Shown here piece after piece: positions 22,036 through 33,162 of a stretch of 64,000 nt of DNA. Under the pieces are notes generated by a model that saw nothing but the letters and a program-made list of their open reading frames with translations, was not told where the DNA came from and searched no databases. The translations under genes were made by a program, and so were the position numbers. Every line of letters starts with the position of its first letter. Position 1 is the first letter of the stretch. The stretch is from Hedera helix. Its lineage: Eukaryota; Streptophyta; Magnoliopsida; Apiales; Araliaceae. Location of the stretch: the NCBI GenBank assembly GCA_947179155.2, contig OX359266.1:15461098-15525097 (forward strand). Reading direction: 5' to 3'.

Positions 22036-23157
22036 TAAGCAAAAGTCATGAATCTTTCTATAAGAAGGTTTATGATTTATTATTTTTATGTTATGAAGTG
22101 TTAGTGAGTCTTATAACATGGCATCTTAAGTAATTAAAGCTAACTGAGACATGTCTCACATGGTTAACCCTAAAACTGTTGAGTAAAGCATGCTCACTAT
22201 CTGTTTTTGCCATTTTTTGAAAACATAAAATCCAAATCTGCTTTAGTAATACAAATTAAAGTTTTAGATAATGAAATTCTAAGAAATTTAGACTCAATAA
22301 TCACTTCAAAATATTTTTGTATGACAAAATTATGGTAGTTACCGGAAAGGACCTCAAAGTTGAAAAATTATGGAAGCTCTCGGGTGGAAACCCTAAGAAT
22401 CACCAAATTTTATGATTTTGAGTTAGCCAAGTCTGCTGTAAATTACATCAATGAAAATAGTCTAGTTTAGTTATAAAAACACGTATAAAGAAGGAAAAAT
22501 TGACGAATTAACATTCGGGTACGCGTAACCCTTTATATAGGCATTTCAAACAATTACCGGGAAATCCTAATAGTGCTTTAAGGTAAGTTTTCTATCCTTA
22601 ACCTTTGTTTACTTGCTTTCTATGTGATTTATACATTTTGTACATGCAATGTGTTATAAATCTTTGATATGAGAGTTATTTCTTCTTATTTTGGCATAAC
22701 TTGCAAAATGAAATGCTTATTCGTGATATAATTTGAATCATGTTTTATTATATCAAACCAAGTCGTCTTGGGACAATCCTAACATGTGAAGTAAACTGAA
22801 ATAAATGAATATGTATCATTGTTCTTGATCTGTCCAGTGTAAGGTATGTTATGCATAACATAGGATGTCATTAGGTTGACCCCCTTTCTATATGCTGTAA
22901 TATCCCGGATATTTAAATGAATTAGAAATAAAATATCTAATATTTAATAAAGGTTGGAGTTTGATAACCTAGTAGTGGTAGATAAATAGAGGTCCAAATT
23001 AAATTTAATGGACTAACTTAGATGTGGTGATATCAAATTTTTGATACATTAGCAAGTAAAGTGATAATTCAATAAACTTGACTAATAGCAAGTCTACTTA
23101 AATTAAGAGAATTAATTAGTGGAGTTATGTAATTATGCGTCGTGGTTGCGTGTAAAT

Positions 23158-23160
<3 letters not shown>

Positions 23161-23232
<72 letters not shown>
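23161..23232. repeat. (AT)n microsatellite
   Basis: About 36 AT units. The sister LTR at 43204 has only ATATATATATGTGTG-like text at this point (near 43485), so the expansion is recent. Confidence 0.93.
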
Positions 23233-23241
<9 letters not shown>

Positions 23242-23901
23242 TGCATATTTTGTAACATAATTTAATGGTTAATTAAATTGTGACAAATAAATAGATTAAT
23301 ATTAAATTAATCTGAATTGAATTAAAAGGTTTATTGTGGAATTAATTTAGTTATTATATTGATTATACTCATTACTCAATATTTATGTAAATTATTGATA
23401 AATTATTTGTGAGGAATAATTAGGTAATTTATATAATTATTAATTATATAAAATAGTTGAATTAATTAAGGGAGAATTGTAATTATATATATTGTACAAT
23501 ATTTAATTTCATATATATGTACATATATATAAAGGGATTAAATTAATTTAGAAATTTTAAATAGAAATTGAATATATTAAATGAATATATTCTATAATTA
23601 AATAAATCATTGTAAATGATTTATGGGAGTGAGAAATTTAATTATATAATTATTTGTGTAATATTAATTAAATAATTTAATAAATTATTTAAATAAGAAA
23701 TTGAGTAAATATATTATTACTTTAATGTATTTTCGGGTAAGTGGATTTATTTCCATAATTGATGAGAAATGAATTATTTAATGTAAATGTATTAAATAAT
23801 TTAATTTATGGTCTAAGTATGATATATTAAATTATATATTGTATTTATTTTAATTTCATAATTTATTGTGAAATTGTTTTCGAAGTAAGGTAATGTGTAT
23901 A

Positions 23902-23907
<6 letters not shown>

Positions 23908-23986
<79 letters not shown>
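23908..23986. repeat. (TA)n microsatellite
   Basis: About 39 TA units. The sister LTR has AATATATATAGATTATATA at the same point (near 44135). Confidence 0.93.
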
Positions 23987-23988
<2 letters not shown>

Positions 23989-25380
23989 TGAACAAACTCT
24001 AAAGTTTTAATATCAAAATAGTTGATAAGTTGTCATTAATTAAATATTCAATTAAATTGAATATAATGAGTGAATTAAATTTTATAAATTAATTAATATG
24101 ATTATTAATTAATGTAAATAATGTGAAATATTAAAAATAATATTTATTAGTCCATTTAGTAATTTAATACTAATGGGTTAAAGTATTTAATTATTTATTC
24201 AATCTAATTATTTATTTAATCATGGATTGAATAATTAATGTGTAAATTATTAAATTAGCCCAACATGGATCAATTAGTAGTCCAAGTGAAGAATAATAAA
24301 ACTTGACAAACTAGTAGCCCAAACAATTTAATTGGAACCCAATTGGTATTTTAAATAAATTCTAATGCTTGGCCCACTTGAAAAATACTTTACAAAACTA
24401 TTAATTTTTAAAAAGTGAGCATGTGACTTTCATTTTGGGACACCAAGGAGCGTGTTGCCGGCAATGATGGAAAGAAAGAGAGTGAAATGATATTTTTATT
24501 TTACTTTTCATTTATTTAATAAATGATTGCTTGTATTGATTTTCTTTGTACATGCACCATGCCTCTTTTCACCAACTTAGGTACCTTAGCCATTTCTTGT
24601 GCAAATATCCAAGTAGGAGCATCATGAATTATAGATATAATTTTTATATCTAAGAATTTTACAAGTATACTTATTTTATTAAGGCATTTACACTTCATTT
24701 TTGCTCCAAGACCAAAAGAGAGAGTTGAGAGAAATAGCTTGGGAGAGTAAATATTTGAGAGAGATTTTGGGTGGAGCTTCAAGGAAGAAGAAGATATTCT
24801 AAGTAGTTCATGTCATCTTCTTTCACAACATATTTTGGAAAGAAGAGGAGAATAGCTATCAAAACAAGGTAATTATTTTATAAACCCTAATTTTGTTTTC
24901 TTTCAAGTTATGGTAGAAATATTAACATAGTAATTTTTATGGTTAAAATCATGTTATGTATGCTTCTATAATTGATCATGAGTTTAACTTATGTTTTATA
25001 AAGTTTTAATGATGGAAAACATGTGTTTGGTGATGTGTAATCAAATCTCAAAATAATATCCAAAAATAACTTTTATAAAATTTAGATTTAATGTTATAAT
25101 ATTATAGAACATTAAATCATGAGAAAAATAAAGTTTGAATCACTCAAAATGGAGTTATACACAAAAAGTTATGATTTGTGATAGTTTATGTGATGTAAAA
25201 AATTTTATAAATTTTTTTTTATATTAAATCATGAAAAATTAAATTTTCATGTTATAAATTGATATTAAGTGATTGGTAAATTTTTTGGATTTTTATTGAG
25301 GAGTTAAAGATTTCTTGAAGGTATAATTTTATTTAAAGTAGCACTGTTCACATTCTGCTGGGAGAGAGAAAATAACACTG

Positions 25381-25546
25381 GCCGCGCAATGCGCGAATGA
25401 CTGTTCATCGCCAGATGTGGAGCCAAACGACGCCGTTTGGCGTATAAAAAAAAAATAACCCGCGCGCAATGCGCGAAAGTCAATTTCCGGAAGTTGAAAA
25501 ACGGCACCGTTTTAGTCTGTTTCTTTAGTACGCGCGTAATGCGCGG
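25381..25546 (+). repeat. Alternating palindrome cassette A-B-A-B-A
   Basis: A 25381-25396 (GCCGCGCAATGCGCGA), B 25423-25440 (CCAAACGACGCCGTTTGG), A 25459-25476, B 25497-25513 (AAAACGGCACCGTTTTA), A 25531-25546. It is followed by AAATTACCAGATTGCCCCTCC and TTTACGATTTTGCCATTC. It begins 512 bp after the putative donor. Confidence 0.82.
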
Positions 25547-25799
25547 TAATAAAATTTCCGGCAAAATTACCAGATTGCCCCTCCATCCGATTTTTCAGTT
25601 TATTTACGATTTTGCCATTCTGGATAATTTTAATTAATTTAAATATTTAAAATTATAACAAAAATAATAATAATACAAAAATGATGTTTGAGATGATACT
25701 TTTCATTAAGTTTAATATTTAAAATATTTTAAATATTAATCTAGTTAACTAAATCATGGTTAAGTTAAATAAATTTATTATTTAAAATGTTAATAATAA

Positions 25800-26340
25800 T
25801 TAAATGTGATAAATTAGCAATTATTATTTAATTCCTATTAAATGATAATTAAAGAGAGATAGAAATTTATAAATTAATTATTTATTATTTAAATAATAAA
25901 TAAGGATAATTAAGTAATTAATTATTATTTAATTAACATTAAATAATGATTAATGGAGATTAAGTTATTATATTAATAATTTATTATTTAATTTAAATAA
26001 TAAATAACGATAAATAAATTGATTATTATTTAACCTTAAATAATAATTAAAATTAATTAAATAATTAATTATTATTTAATTGACATTAAATAATAATTAA
26101 AGATGATTAAAATTAGTAAACTATTATTTAATTTCCTTAAATTAAGTAGTATGTGAGGTTAATTACTTGGTTATGTATTAGTTGATTAATATTAAATTAA
26201 AGAAGGTTAAAATTAAATCAATAATTATTTATTATTTAATTATTATTAAATAATAAATAAGTACAATTAGTTATTATGTATTTTAAGTAATAACTAAAGA
26301 TAATTAATTAATTTCTATTTAATCAAGATTAACTAGTAAT
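25800..26340. repeat. Series of AT-rich hairpins
   Basis: TTATTATTTAAT and ATTAAATAATAA arms alternate six or more times. They correspond to those at 17870-18480 (inverted) and 46225-46690. Confidence 0.75.
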
Positions 26341-28434
26341 TAAATAGAGATTGAGTTAATAAAATAATTTGGATTTAACTATGTTTTATTTAAACAATTG
26401 TAATAAGTTGTTTAAGAGTTTAATAAGTGTCCAACACTTAAGAAAAATATTTTCTAACTTATTAAATTATTAACCTAATTTGATTGAGGGTCTATAAGGT
26501 TAATAATATTGTTTTGACTGATGTAAATTATGTGTTAGTACTTATGTGTGGTAGATAAGTTCCTTAGTGAGCGTATAGTTGTGCAAATACGCCGTACTAA
26601 TTATTAGACCAACTTTTTAATGTTAGGTCTTTCAAAGCCAGTTAGTTAAAGCTAGACATTAATTATAGCTGATGAGATATGCAAGTTTCCTAAACCCTAC
26701 TCAATTTATATTCGAGCAGGAAATATTATTTCATTGTTCAAGTTCCTAACTCAAACTCAAGTTATTATGTTTCAAGCATACTATGGTTTAATTCTGTATA
26801 ATTATTCCACCTCTTTAAATTGTTGATTCGCACATAGTGCTTGTTGCATGTGTTCATCAGGTATGAAAGGTTGATCACCTTCATTACCATAAGGTTTAGT
26901 TAAATTTGTTCATTATCATTATTGACACTCAACATTAATTGATTCAGTCATTCAATTATTGAAATTATGATTCGTACTCTTTCACAATTATTACATTGTT
27001 GAAAATTCAAAAACTTATTCTTTCTTTCAATCATGATATATCGTTATTGTATTTAAACTTGCTGAGCAAAGTCGTTGTTCACTCTTGCTATATCATGATA
27101 ACAAATTTCAGAATAATACGAATGTCCGAGGAGAGACGGTGACAGAAGCAAAAGACAAGATTATAGTGTTATGCATGATAACTAAATTGTTATATGATGT
27201 AAGTAATTTTGTAAACCTTTTTATGAATCTAAAGGTATATATGTAAGTTAAGGTTAGAAACCTTGGGAAATGTTGTAGAATAAACAATTTATGTTTATAT
27301 ATTCCGCATTAGTTATAGAACATGTATGAAGAGGATGTATCGTGACGTACCAAGTCTAGGGTTCAAAGAACCCGGATTTGGGGATGTCACATATGCACTG
27401 TAAATGGTTCTAAGTCGAAAGACAATGAACAGTTCAAGGTCTAACCACCACTCAGTCTTGCTATTTTAAAACATTTTGTATATCAATTGTTGTGTCAAGA
27501 ATCCTTACAATCCATATCGGTGTGAGTTCACTTATATGCTATGTGTTTAAGACTTGTTGAGCATAGTAGCTCACCCTTGCAAATAAACCTAATTTGTAGA
27601 CAAACCCGAGAGCTCCAACTCAAAGAACAAAGGAAAGAATAAATGCGTAGACTAGTTTGCTGCTTTCCTTAACTGTAGTCATAATGACATTTTGTAATAA
27701 GAACAAGTTCTACACATGTAACCGAATATTACATAAATATTATCAAGTTTTATCACATTCTCTTGTTACGTCTTTACTTTGATTAAACCTAGAATTGTTA
27801 AAACTTAACACAATATTGATAATGATTTATTTATCTGGATGATGATCAGTAAATAACTTATGAGTGTTGTACATCCGAGACAGGACTAAGTGATGTTGAC
27901 TGGTCAAATCCATCGTTAAGGTCCCTCGGACCCATGCATAACTCGTTATTACTATTCTGAATGTCGGATGAATAAGATTATTGATATGAAGAGATATCAC
28001 TATAACCAAATATGTTTAGAATGAAGGTTTTAACTAGTTGGGTAATGTTCTGTACGGAAAGAGAATTTTGCACCGGACAAAGATACAACCATTTATCACG
28101 GATAAATATGCAAACTTTTACCACGGGTGAAAATACAAACATTCACTGCGAGATTCTCTGTTCCCAAGAGTCGTCCTAATGATTTAATGTTGTGGATGTT
28201 GGAACATGTACAGTTATAGAATATCTAAATATTAAGGATCAAATGTGATGTTTGAGTATTAAGTCTCTTGCATCGATTACAATGACTTAGTAAGAAATAA
28301 TGAAAGATCTTTGGGAATTAAGATGAGAACTTTGTTTAGGAATAAAAGAAATCATCTATAAACCTAATGATTTAGCATTTATAGTGAGCACCAAGTCAGC
28401 TATAGTAAGTATAGTGATTTGGAGGCGTCACATA

Positions 28435-28447
28435 TTGGTATCAAAGC
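28435..28447 (+). other. Primer-binding site of the chromovirus (initiator tRNA-Met type)
   Basis: TTGGTATCAAAGC lies two bases after the LTR end at 28432. Confidence 0.88.
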
Positions 28448-28627
28448 CGTAGATTATAGCTTTAAAGTAACAAGTACTTTAAGATATAATCTGATGGATT
28501 AAGTTAAATGGACTTGTGAAGAGTCTAATAGATAATTAAAAGATGTTAATAAATTTTAAATCTTAATTATATAAAAGATATTATGTGAAAGAAATATACT
28601 AATTAAAGTCAACCTTGTTTTGTAGAA

Positions 28628-29219
28628 ATGGTGGATATAAATGAACTAGACATCATGGGAGTCAACGCTTAAGCTTTGGGCAACGAAAGTGATCCTAGCG
28701 AGCACTTCAGTGATGAGTCAGAAAACGAAGAGCCTAACCACAATGTGGAATTACATGATGCTGGTGAGGTAAATCAAGTTCTCCCACCATAGGAGGATGA
28801 TGATGATGAAGATTTCATCGACTTGCCGACTTACGACGAAATCATCGCCGAGTTGGAAGAAGATGCAGCAGAAATGTTGGCGTATGGAGAAGCTCAAGAA
28901 GAGCTTATCGAACAACTTCAAACTAAGAATCAAACCAACATGAACCAATGATATAATGGAAGTGCTTGAAAGGCGGTGGTTGGATGAAGCTGAAAAAAGC
29001 TACCAACTACAGATTCAGTTAGAAGCTTCCCAAGAGGAAGTATATCGCCTACAAGCAGATCGTGGTCAAATCAAACGAGCCTATGATTCTACGTACTCCA
29101 CACTCAATGAGCAAATAACTAAATTTCCCACATCAGCCGGAGATTTGGGGCTTGAAATTAATAGGTCTATGGTGATTAGTATGATCCACGAGATCAATAA
29201 GAAGACTAGAAAGATCTAG
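28628..29219 (+). pseudogene. Decayed acidic coiled-coil ORF upstream of gag
   Basis: It starts at the ATG of MVDINELDIMGVNA, about 180 bases after the PBS. Two in-frame stops follow (TAA near 28670, TAG near 28790) between acidic segments (SDESENEEPNH; EDDDDEDFIDLP). The stretch EIIAELEEDAAEMLAYGEAQ leads to a coiled-coil-like run. A frameshift near 28950 moves the rest to the frame at 28956-29219 (LERRWLDEAEKSYQLQIQLE, then EEVYRLQADRGQIK), ending NKKTRKI and a stop. Layout (short N terminus, acidic middle, coiled coil, basic end) and position match the intact ORF at 15573-16382, although the residues are too diverged for me to align by eye. The frame at 28751-28948 on the other strand is its shadow. 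I cannot assign a function. Confidence 0.65.
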
Positions 29220-29424
29220 TCGGACAATGTGTAAAGTAGTAGTATGTTTAAATGTTTTAACTTAGCATTTTCCATTTTTATAAGAGATGCTAATAGTTGT
29301 TAAGTGATTTAAGTCACTCGGATAATGTAATGTACAAATTTTAATATAAAAAGTTTGTTTAGAAATATGCCTTGCAATTTTTTATGCTTTCATATTTACA
29401 CATATGTTTCATTTTATTTAGAAA

Positions 29425-32084
29425 ATGGCACCACCAAGACCACGAAAGAAGGCAACAGCAACGACAAGTGTTAGTGACGAGAGTAATGTTCAGACTCCCA
29501 ATCCTATGCAACAATTCCTAAATAGGTTAATAGGAGTCTTAGATAGTCGTAAAACAAATAATGTGCCACCAACACCCCCACAACCACAACCACAAATACC
29601 ACCGCCACCACCTCAGCCTGAACCCCAACCACAGAAAGTCTCATTTAAAGACTTTAAAAATGTAAGTCCTCCCGATTTCGAATGAATCGCTGAGCCTATA
29701 GAGGCTCAGTGCTGGATAAAAGAAATAGAGAAAGGCTTTAACTTAGTAGAGGTTGCTGAAGATAAAAAGACTAAGTTTGCCACTTACTTAATGAAAGGAG
29801 AGGCAACCTTCTGGTAGGAAGCCAACCAAGCCTATGCCGGGGAAGGTGTGGTTGTGTGGGAAGAATTCAAATAGATATTCTTTGAAAACTACTTTCCACG
29901 AAGCATGAAGAATAGAATGGAGGTACAATTTTTAAATTTGAAACAAGGGGACATAATTAGTCCCAGTATGCCTCCAAATTCAATGAACTTGCTCGTTTCG
30001 CTCCAAATCAAGTAGATATGGAGGAATGAAAAGAAAGAAGGTTTAAGGAGGGTTTAAAACCCTGGATTCATGGTAAGGTAGCTGGCTTACAAATAGAGAG
30101 CTACATCCATCTTTTAGAAAAGGTTGTCATTACCAAAGGCAACAGTAAAGCCATAACAAAATTTAATGAGGAGAAGAAAAATAAAGGAGGGAATGGAGAA
30201 GGAAATAATAATAAGGGGGGGAATGGGGGAGGAAATAATAATAAAAGAAAGTTTAATGGTAGAAACTCCCAGCAAGGAGGGGAGAATAAAAAGAAAATAT
30301 TGGAGCCATGTAAAACCTGCAAAAAAACAACACTTGGGAGTGTGTCTAAAAAGAAAAAATATTTGCTACAATTGCAAACAAGAGGGACACATAGCAACCA
30401 CCTGCCCTAACCCTAAGAAAGACTCTTGTTTTAACTGTGGAGCCACGAGGCATCAAGCTAAGATGTGCCCCAAGAAGGGAGAAAATGTCGGAGGGGACAA
30501 TAACAACAAATTTACCCCAACAACTAACCCAGGTCATGCAACAGCAAGGACATTCAACATGATTGTGGGATATGTTGTAGCATCACAGGATGTAGTGTCA
30601 GGTATCGTTCCGATCAACACCATAAGTGCTTACGTGCTATTTGATTCGGGTGCTACTTACTCTTTTATTTCCCATGAATTTGCTAAGAAACTAAACGTGC
30701 CTAGTGAATTATTAGAAAATTCTTTAATAATAGAGATTGCTAATAAAGAACTATTTCCTATTACTAAGATAATAAAAGGTTGTTGCATAGTGATCAAGGG
30801 TCATGAGCTGAGAGTCGATCTTATTCCAATCCAATTAGGGGAATTTGATTTAATTCTAGGCATGGATTGGTTGACCAATCACAAAGCGATGATCGATTGT
30901 CAATAAAAGTGCGTTAAACTTCTTACAATGTCCAAGTCAATGGTAGTTTTCAACAGAAGTCAGTCACCAAGAAAATCCCGATGCCTAACTACAAATCAAG
31001 CTAAAGGATTACTTCAGAAGGGATGTCAAGGCTATTTGGCATATATTGTAGACACCCAACAGAAAGGGTTATATATAAACCAAATACCAGTAGTTAGAGA
31101 GTTTCAGGATGTCTTTCCCGATGATCTACCCGGTCTTTCACCTGATGAGGAGATTGAGTTCATTATTGATTTAGCTCTTTGAACTGCACCTATGTCTAAG
31201 GCTCCATATAGAATGGCGCATATGGAATTGATGGTACATTTACAAGAACTGTTGGATAAGAAATACATTCAACCAAGTGTTTCTCCACAGGGAGCACTAG
31301 TGTTGTTTGTCAAGAAAAAAGGATGGAACTTTAAGATTATGTGTTGATTATCATGAACTCAATAAATTGACCATAAAGAATAAGTATCTATTACCTAGGA
31401 TTGATGACTTGTTTGATCAAATCAAAGGAGCGGAGTATTTCTCTAATATTGATCTACGGTCAGGTTACCATCAAATGAAGGTGACAAAGGAAGATGTGCC
31501 GAAGACAACATTTAGAACACGTTACGGACATTACGAGTTTCTAGTGATGTCCTTTGGATTAACGAATGCACCGACAACATTCATTGGCTTGATGAATAGG
31601 GTTTTTAGGTCTTGCTTAGACAAGTATATTCTAGTGTTCGCCGACGATATTCTCATATACTCGAAAACGCTAGAAGAACATGATATAAACTTGAGAAATG
31701 TACTAGAAACCTTACGAAAGGAATAACTCTATGCCAAATTTTTAAAATATGAGTTCTGGGTAGAGAAAGTTCAATTCTTAGGTCATGTGATTGACAAGAG
31801 TGGAGTTTTAATGGATCCATCAAAGATAGAAGCAGTTATGAACTGGGAACAACCAAAGATCCCAACAGAAGTGAAAAGTTTATTAGGTTTAGCGGGGTAC
31901 TATAAATGTTTCATTAAAGATTTTTCAAAGATAGCAACCCGCAACCCCGTTAACCAACTTAACTAGGAAGACCGTAAAGTATGCTTGGAACGCCAAATAT
32001 GAATAAAGCTTTCAAGAGCTAAAGAAGAGGCTAATTGAGGCACCAGTATTATCACTACCTGATAATAGTAGAGGTCTTGCAGTC
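29425..32084 (+). pseudogene. gag-pol: Chromovirus Gag-protease-reverse transcriptase, first part (broken)
   Basis: It opens with MAPPRPRKKATATTSVSDES and a Pro/Gln-rich linker. The gag core from about 29660 includes FNLVEVAEDKKTKFATYLMK and a TAG where a second Trp is expected (near 29817). Two zinc knuckles of C-X2-C-X4-H-X4-C type are intact: CYNCKQEGHIATTC (from 30364) and CFNCGATRHQAKMC (from 30427). The aspartic protease has FDSGATYSFIS (30639 on). Reverse transcriptase runs from about 31190: LRLCVDYHELNKL, IDLRSGYHQMKV, FGLTNAPTTF and the metal-binding FADDILIYS (31638-31655). Several stops and at least one frameshift occur (29682, 29817, 29872, 30903, 31180, about 31300). The frame then enters RNase H and is cut at 32084 by an inserted LTR. 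No working product is possible. It would have provided capsid, processing and cDNA synthesis. Confidence 0.9.
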
Positions 32085-33151
32085 TGTAATGACCGAGAAA
32101 ATTACGAACCCAATTTTTTTTTTTATTAATTAATTATATCCATAAGAAAATATGAGGTATGAAGTATGTGTATATGTGTTAAGTTGTATGATGAGAGGTA
32201 TTAAATTAGTTAATTAAATTAATTAACTAAAGAAGGAAAAAGATTGCAAGAGAAACTTATGTGATGAAATCACAAAGCTTGAATGTTGGCCTTGTATGGC
32301 AATTAAGAAGTTTTATAATGAACAAGTTAATTACTTGTATGAATAATGAGAAAGAAGAAGCAAGTGAATTATTAAAGATAACCCCAATGTGGGAATAATT
32401 GTTTGTGTATGGTTAACTATATTATAAACCCAATTTGATGATAGGGGTTAGCGAATGAATTAATTTAATCAAGTCCAATGTACTTGTATTAATATGTATT
32501 AGGGTTTCATTAAAACAAACCCAAGAATTTGCAATTAATAGTGTTATTTAATAAAGGAGTCCAATGGACTTATAAATAATAAATCCAATTGGATTATAAT
32601 TTAAATCCAAATGAGTTGTTAAACTAGGTCAATTAAGTTTACCTAGTAGCCCATGTAATTAATTTAATTACTAGTCCGTGTAATTTATTAAACAAGCTCA
32701 ATGCTTATTTTAATTAAAGGTAGCATAGTTATGTAAATGCTAGCCCAATGTGTGATATAAATTGAGCCCAAACAATTTAATTGAATGAGCCCAATAGAAG
32801 TTAATTTTAAGGTCCAAAGTGGAGCCCAATAAGCTTGTATAGGTAAATATGTATACATATATTGGTGTATATATATATGAATACTTATATAATTATATAA
32901 GACTTAAAAATAAAGTCAAATTGGATAAATAATTGGTCAATCCCGAATTTTGGGGCCCACATGGATATAAAGCTAGCTTGTTGGTTTATTTTGGAGTGTA
33001 AAATGGTGCAAGTAACCCCCAACCACCCTAGTCAATCAAATGGTCAATCAAAAAGTCCATCAAGTGGTCATTCCATGCATAGTAAGCAAGATTAAGCTCC
33101 TAATTGACTAGCATTGGTTGATTAGTAGATGTTAAGCAAGTCTAGGGAGGT

Positions 33152-33162
33152 TCTATAAATAG
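33152..33162 (+). promoter_or_regulatory. TATA box of the LTR at 32085
   Basis: TCTATAAATAG, followed about 70 bp later by a purine-rich AGAGAGAATAGAGAGAGC leader. Confidence 0.6.

Larger units (their letters stand above)
22896..27391 (+). mobile_element. Solo LTR, 4.5 kb, inserted in the chromovirus 5' LTR
   Basis: TGTAATATCCCGG ... GGGGATGTCACA, flanked by the 5-bp duplication TATGC (22891-22895 and 27392-27396). The sister LTR near 62033 reads straight through, giving an empty site. It has GCCCA words (24250-24375), donor CAAG|GTAATT at 24869, the cassette at 25381-25546, hairpins at 25800-26340, TTCGCACATAGTGC at 26827-26840, the TGAGC hairpin at 27058-27089 and acceptor TTTCAG ending at 27111. 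No genes; reading frames within are artefacts. Confidence 0.92.
20500..28432 (+). mobile_element. Chromovirus 5' LTR, split by a solo LTR
   Basis: The segments 20500-22895 and 27397-28432 align with 3' LTR segments 42191-43203, 47744-47826 and 60707-63082. It ends GGAGGCGTCACA. The TATA box is mutated (CCTAAAAATAG, 21459-21469) relative to the 3' LTR. Donor-like AAAG|GTACAA is at 21611, the acceptor TTTGTAG ends at 27599, and a decayed TGAGC...GCTCA hairpin is at 27553-27580. Confidence 0.87.

Noticed and set aside
23813..23995. Frame of repeated Tyr-Ile
   Set aside because: Translation of a TA microsatellite. The same applies at 2413-2625, 3827-4033 and 57505-57780.
29425..29685. Host gene for a proline-rich protein
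   Set aside because: It is the N terminus of the chromovirus Gag: capsid, zinc knuckles, protease and reverse transcriptase follow directly.
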